DNA of 64,000 bases from Bacteroidales bacterium. Its GTDB lineage: Bacteria; Bacteroidota; Bacteroidia; Bacteroidales; P3. The stretch covers positions 62,001-126,000 of the forward strand of contig JAEEZY010000020.1 in assembly GCA_016292015.1 (NCBI GenBank). Direction: 5' to 3'. Below are positions 62,717 through 64,000 of the stretch, in pieces (the first letter of the stretch is position 1; the number at the start of each line of letters is the position of its first letter). The position numbers and the translations under genes are program-made. The notes beneath the pieces are model-generated. The model had not been told where the DNA came from. It saw nothing but the letters and a program-made list of their open reading frames with translations, and made no database searches.

Positions 62717-64000
62717 ATGATGCTTCTTAGGCGGCTTTTCTTTCTTTCGATATTTCTATTAATGCTTGACTGCGTGCATGGTCAGGCACGTGTGGAAGGT
62801 CGTGTTACCGCCAGGGGCGCCGCTCTTGAGTCGGCCACCGTCAGGGCTCGGTGGCAAGGCGGCTCTGCCGCTGTCCGCACCGACCGCAAGGGCTTCTACT
62901 CGCTTACGGTCGGCGCTAAAGACACCGTGTTTCTCAGCTTTTCGTTGATTGGCTATCGCGACACCACAGTCGCTCTGCTCCCTGTCGGCTCAACGTACTC
63001 GGTTCCTGATATGAATATGCGCGAACGGGCAACGATGCTTGAAGAGTTTAGCGTCACATCCGAATCATCGTCCAGAGGCAACTACACTCACATCAACCTC
63101 GCGGATATCGAGAATATCGCTGGCCCGAACGAAGGGGTGGAGAGCGTGTTGAAAACTTTGCCCGACGTGGCCTCCAACAACGAACTCTCGTCGCAATACT
63201 CTGTCCGCGGCGGCTCTTTCGATGAAAACCTGGTGTATATCAACGACGTGGAGGTGTTCCGCCCCCAACTGGTTCACAGTGGCCAGCAGGAGGGCATGAG
63301 CATCATCAACGCCGACATGGTTGACCACCTAAACTTTTCGCCCGGCGGCTTCGAGGCTCTCTATGGCGACAAGATGTCGTCGGTCCTTGACATCAAATAC
63401 AAACGCCCTTCCGAATTCCATGCAAAACTCTCTGGCTCCTTCTTGGGTGGCTCGGCATGGGCTCAGGGTACAATAAAAAACTTCTGGTACAATCTGGGGT
63501 TCCGCTACCACAGCAACCGCTATCTCTTCGGCTCGCTCGACACCAAAGGCCACTATACCACCGCCTATACCGACCTGCAGGCACTGTTGGGCTACACCGT
63601 GAACGACAAGGTTGACCTCTCGTTGCTTGCTGTCTGGACACGCAACCGCTACGGTCTTATCCCTGAAAGTCAGACCACCACCTTCGGCAACTTCATGCAC
63701 TCTCTCGAGCTGGACATATATTTCGACGGCCAGGAAACCGACAAATACTCAACGCTTCTCGGCAGCTTCTCGGTTGACTACCACCCCAACGACAACTTCA
63801 ACCTGAAATGGATAACATCGGTGCAAAGCAACGATGAAGCTGAACTGTATGACATTCAAGACCAATACTGGCTCTACGAGCTCGCTCTCGGTTCGCAGAT
63901 GGGGCAAGTGGACAAGTTCGACCGCGGCGTGGGCACATTCCTCGAACATGCGCGCAACTACCTTCGAACGGGCATCTACAGCACCGAAGTGCGTGGAACT
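62717..64000 (+). CDS. TonB-dependent receptor, N-terminal part (runs off the window)
   Basis: The first 428 codons of an outer-membrane receptor; the rest lies outside. Signal peptide (MMLLRRLFFLSIFLLMLDCVHGQ), a carboxypeptidase-regulatory-like domain (ARVEGRVTARGAALESATVRARWQ to about 95), then the plug domain (EGVESVLKTLPDV, SQYSVRGGSFDENLVYINDVEVFRPQ, FSPGGFEALYGDKMSSVLDI) and first barrel strands. No SusD or other partner gene is seen in the window. It would be energised by the ExbBD motor. The ligand cannot be predicted. The double ATG at 62717/62720 follows an A-rich leader. Confidence 0.93.
   Translation, partial: MMLLRRLFFLSIFLLMLDCVHGQARVEGRVTARGAALESATVRARWQGGSAAVRTDRKGFYSLTVGAKDTVFLSFSLIGYRDTTVALLPVGSTYSVPDMNMRERATMLEEFSVTSESSSRGNYTHINLADIENIAGPNEGVESVLKTLPDVASNNELSSQYSVRGGSFDENLVYINDVEVFRPQLVHSGQQEGMSIINADMVDHLNFSPGGFEALYGDKMSSVLDIKYKRPSEFHAKLSGSFLGGSAWAQGTIKNFWYNLGFRYHSNRYLFGSLDTKGHYTTAYTDLQALLGYTVNDKVDLSLLAVWTRNRYGLIPESQTTTFGNFMHSLELDIYFDGQETDKYSTLLGSFSVDYHPNDNFNLKWITSVQSNDEAELYDIQDQYWLYELALGSQMGQVDKFDRGVGTFLEHARNYLRTGIYSTEVRGT

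Overview
The window is a 64 kb chromosomal segment of a Bacteroidota bacterium, most likely order Bacteroidales. The evidence is a type IX secretion system (porU-porV, a PorP/SprF protein and gldK/porK), proteins with C-terminal T9SS sorting domains, a TamL-type Omp85 lipoprotein, tandem exbD genes, GH97 and GH78 glycosidases, a DUF6266 gene, and repeated -7 promoter boxes of the form TAnnTTTG. I see no rRNA, tRNA, insertion sequence, prophage or CRISPR array. The species cannot be named from the sequence alone.

Layout. 1-2008 (-): exbB, an unknown membrane protein and two exbD genes, which energise TonB. 2141-6853 (-): waaA (Kdo transfer to lipid A), tamL and a short-chain polyprenyl synthase. 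7638-9648 (-): an outer-membrane barrel and a PhoA-type alkaline phosphatase. 9861-12591 (+): proS and a T9SS cargo protein. 12598-23170 (-): a carbohydrate cluster with two GH78 rhamnosidases, a fibronectin-III T9SS cargo and a GH97 enzyme, without susC/susD. 23626-29962: a beta-helix-like secreted protein, a DUF418 membrane protein, a DUF4369 lipoprotein, a nucleoside-hydrolase-like lipoprotein and an unknown anchored protein. 30117-32075 (-): dnaK. 32456-38814 (-): outer-membrane barrel, imelysin-like lipoprotein, di-heme oxidoreductase and ccsBA, a likely periplasmic iron or redox locus. 38960-42399 (+): a small coiled-coil protein, recR, GH3, a 57-residue lipoprotein, a SprT-like protease and a YbaK deacylase. 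42452-44799 (-): floA, nfeD, clpS, ispF. 44876-49573 (-): porV and porU. 50089-53696 (+): DUF6266, porP-like and gldK. 53801-57528 (-): HAD phosphatase, BASS-like transporter, purine nucleoside phosphorylase, DUF151-UVR protein and XTP/dITP pyrophosphatase. 57546-62202 (-): a split MacAB-TolC-type exporter. 62717-end (+): a TonB-dependent receptor cut by the window edge.

The most unusual signal is non-coding. Every gene-free gap of 380 bp or more (six of them) contains a degenerate tandem array with an 11-bp period. Two pairs of arrays are recognisably related in sequence: the arrays at about 7.0 and 28.3 kb in the same orientation, and those at about 49.9 and 62.4 kb in opposite orientation. 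The other two have unrelated units but the same period. I know of no described element that fits this.

Other points worth attention are a Cys-rich DnaK tail, the separation of porP-gldK from the gldLMN genes by a strong terminator, a tamL gene with no good ATG start, and two very small genes that length-filtered gene calling would miss.
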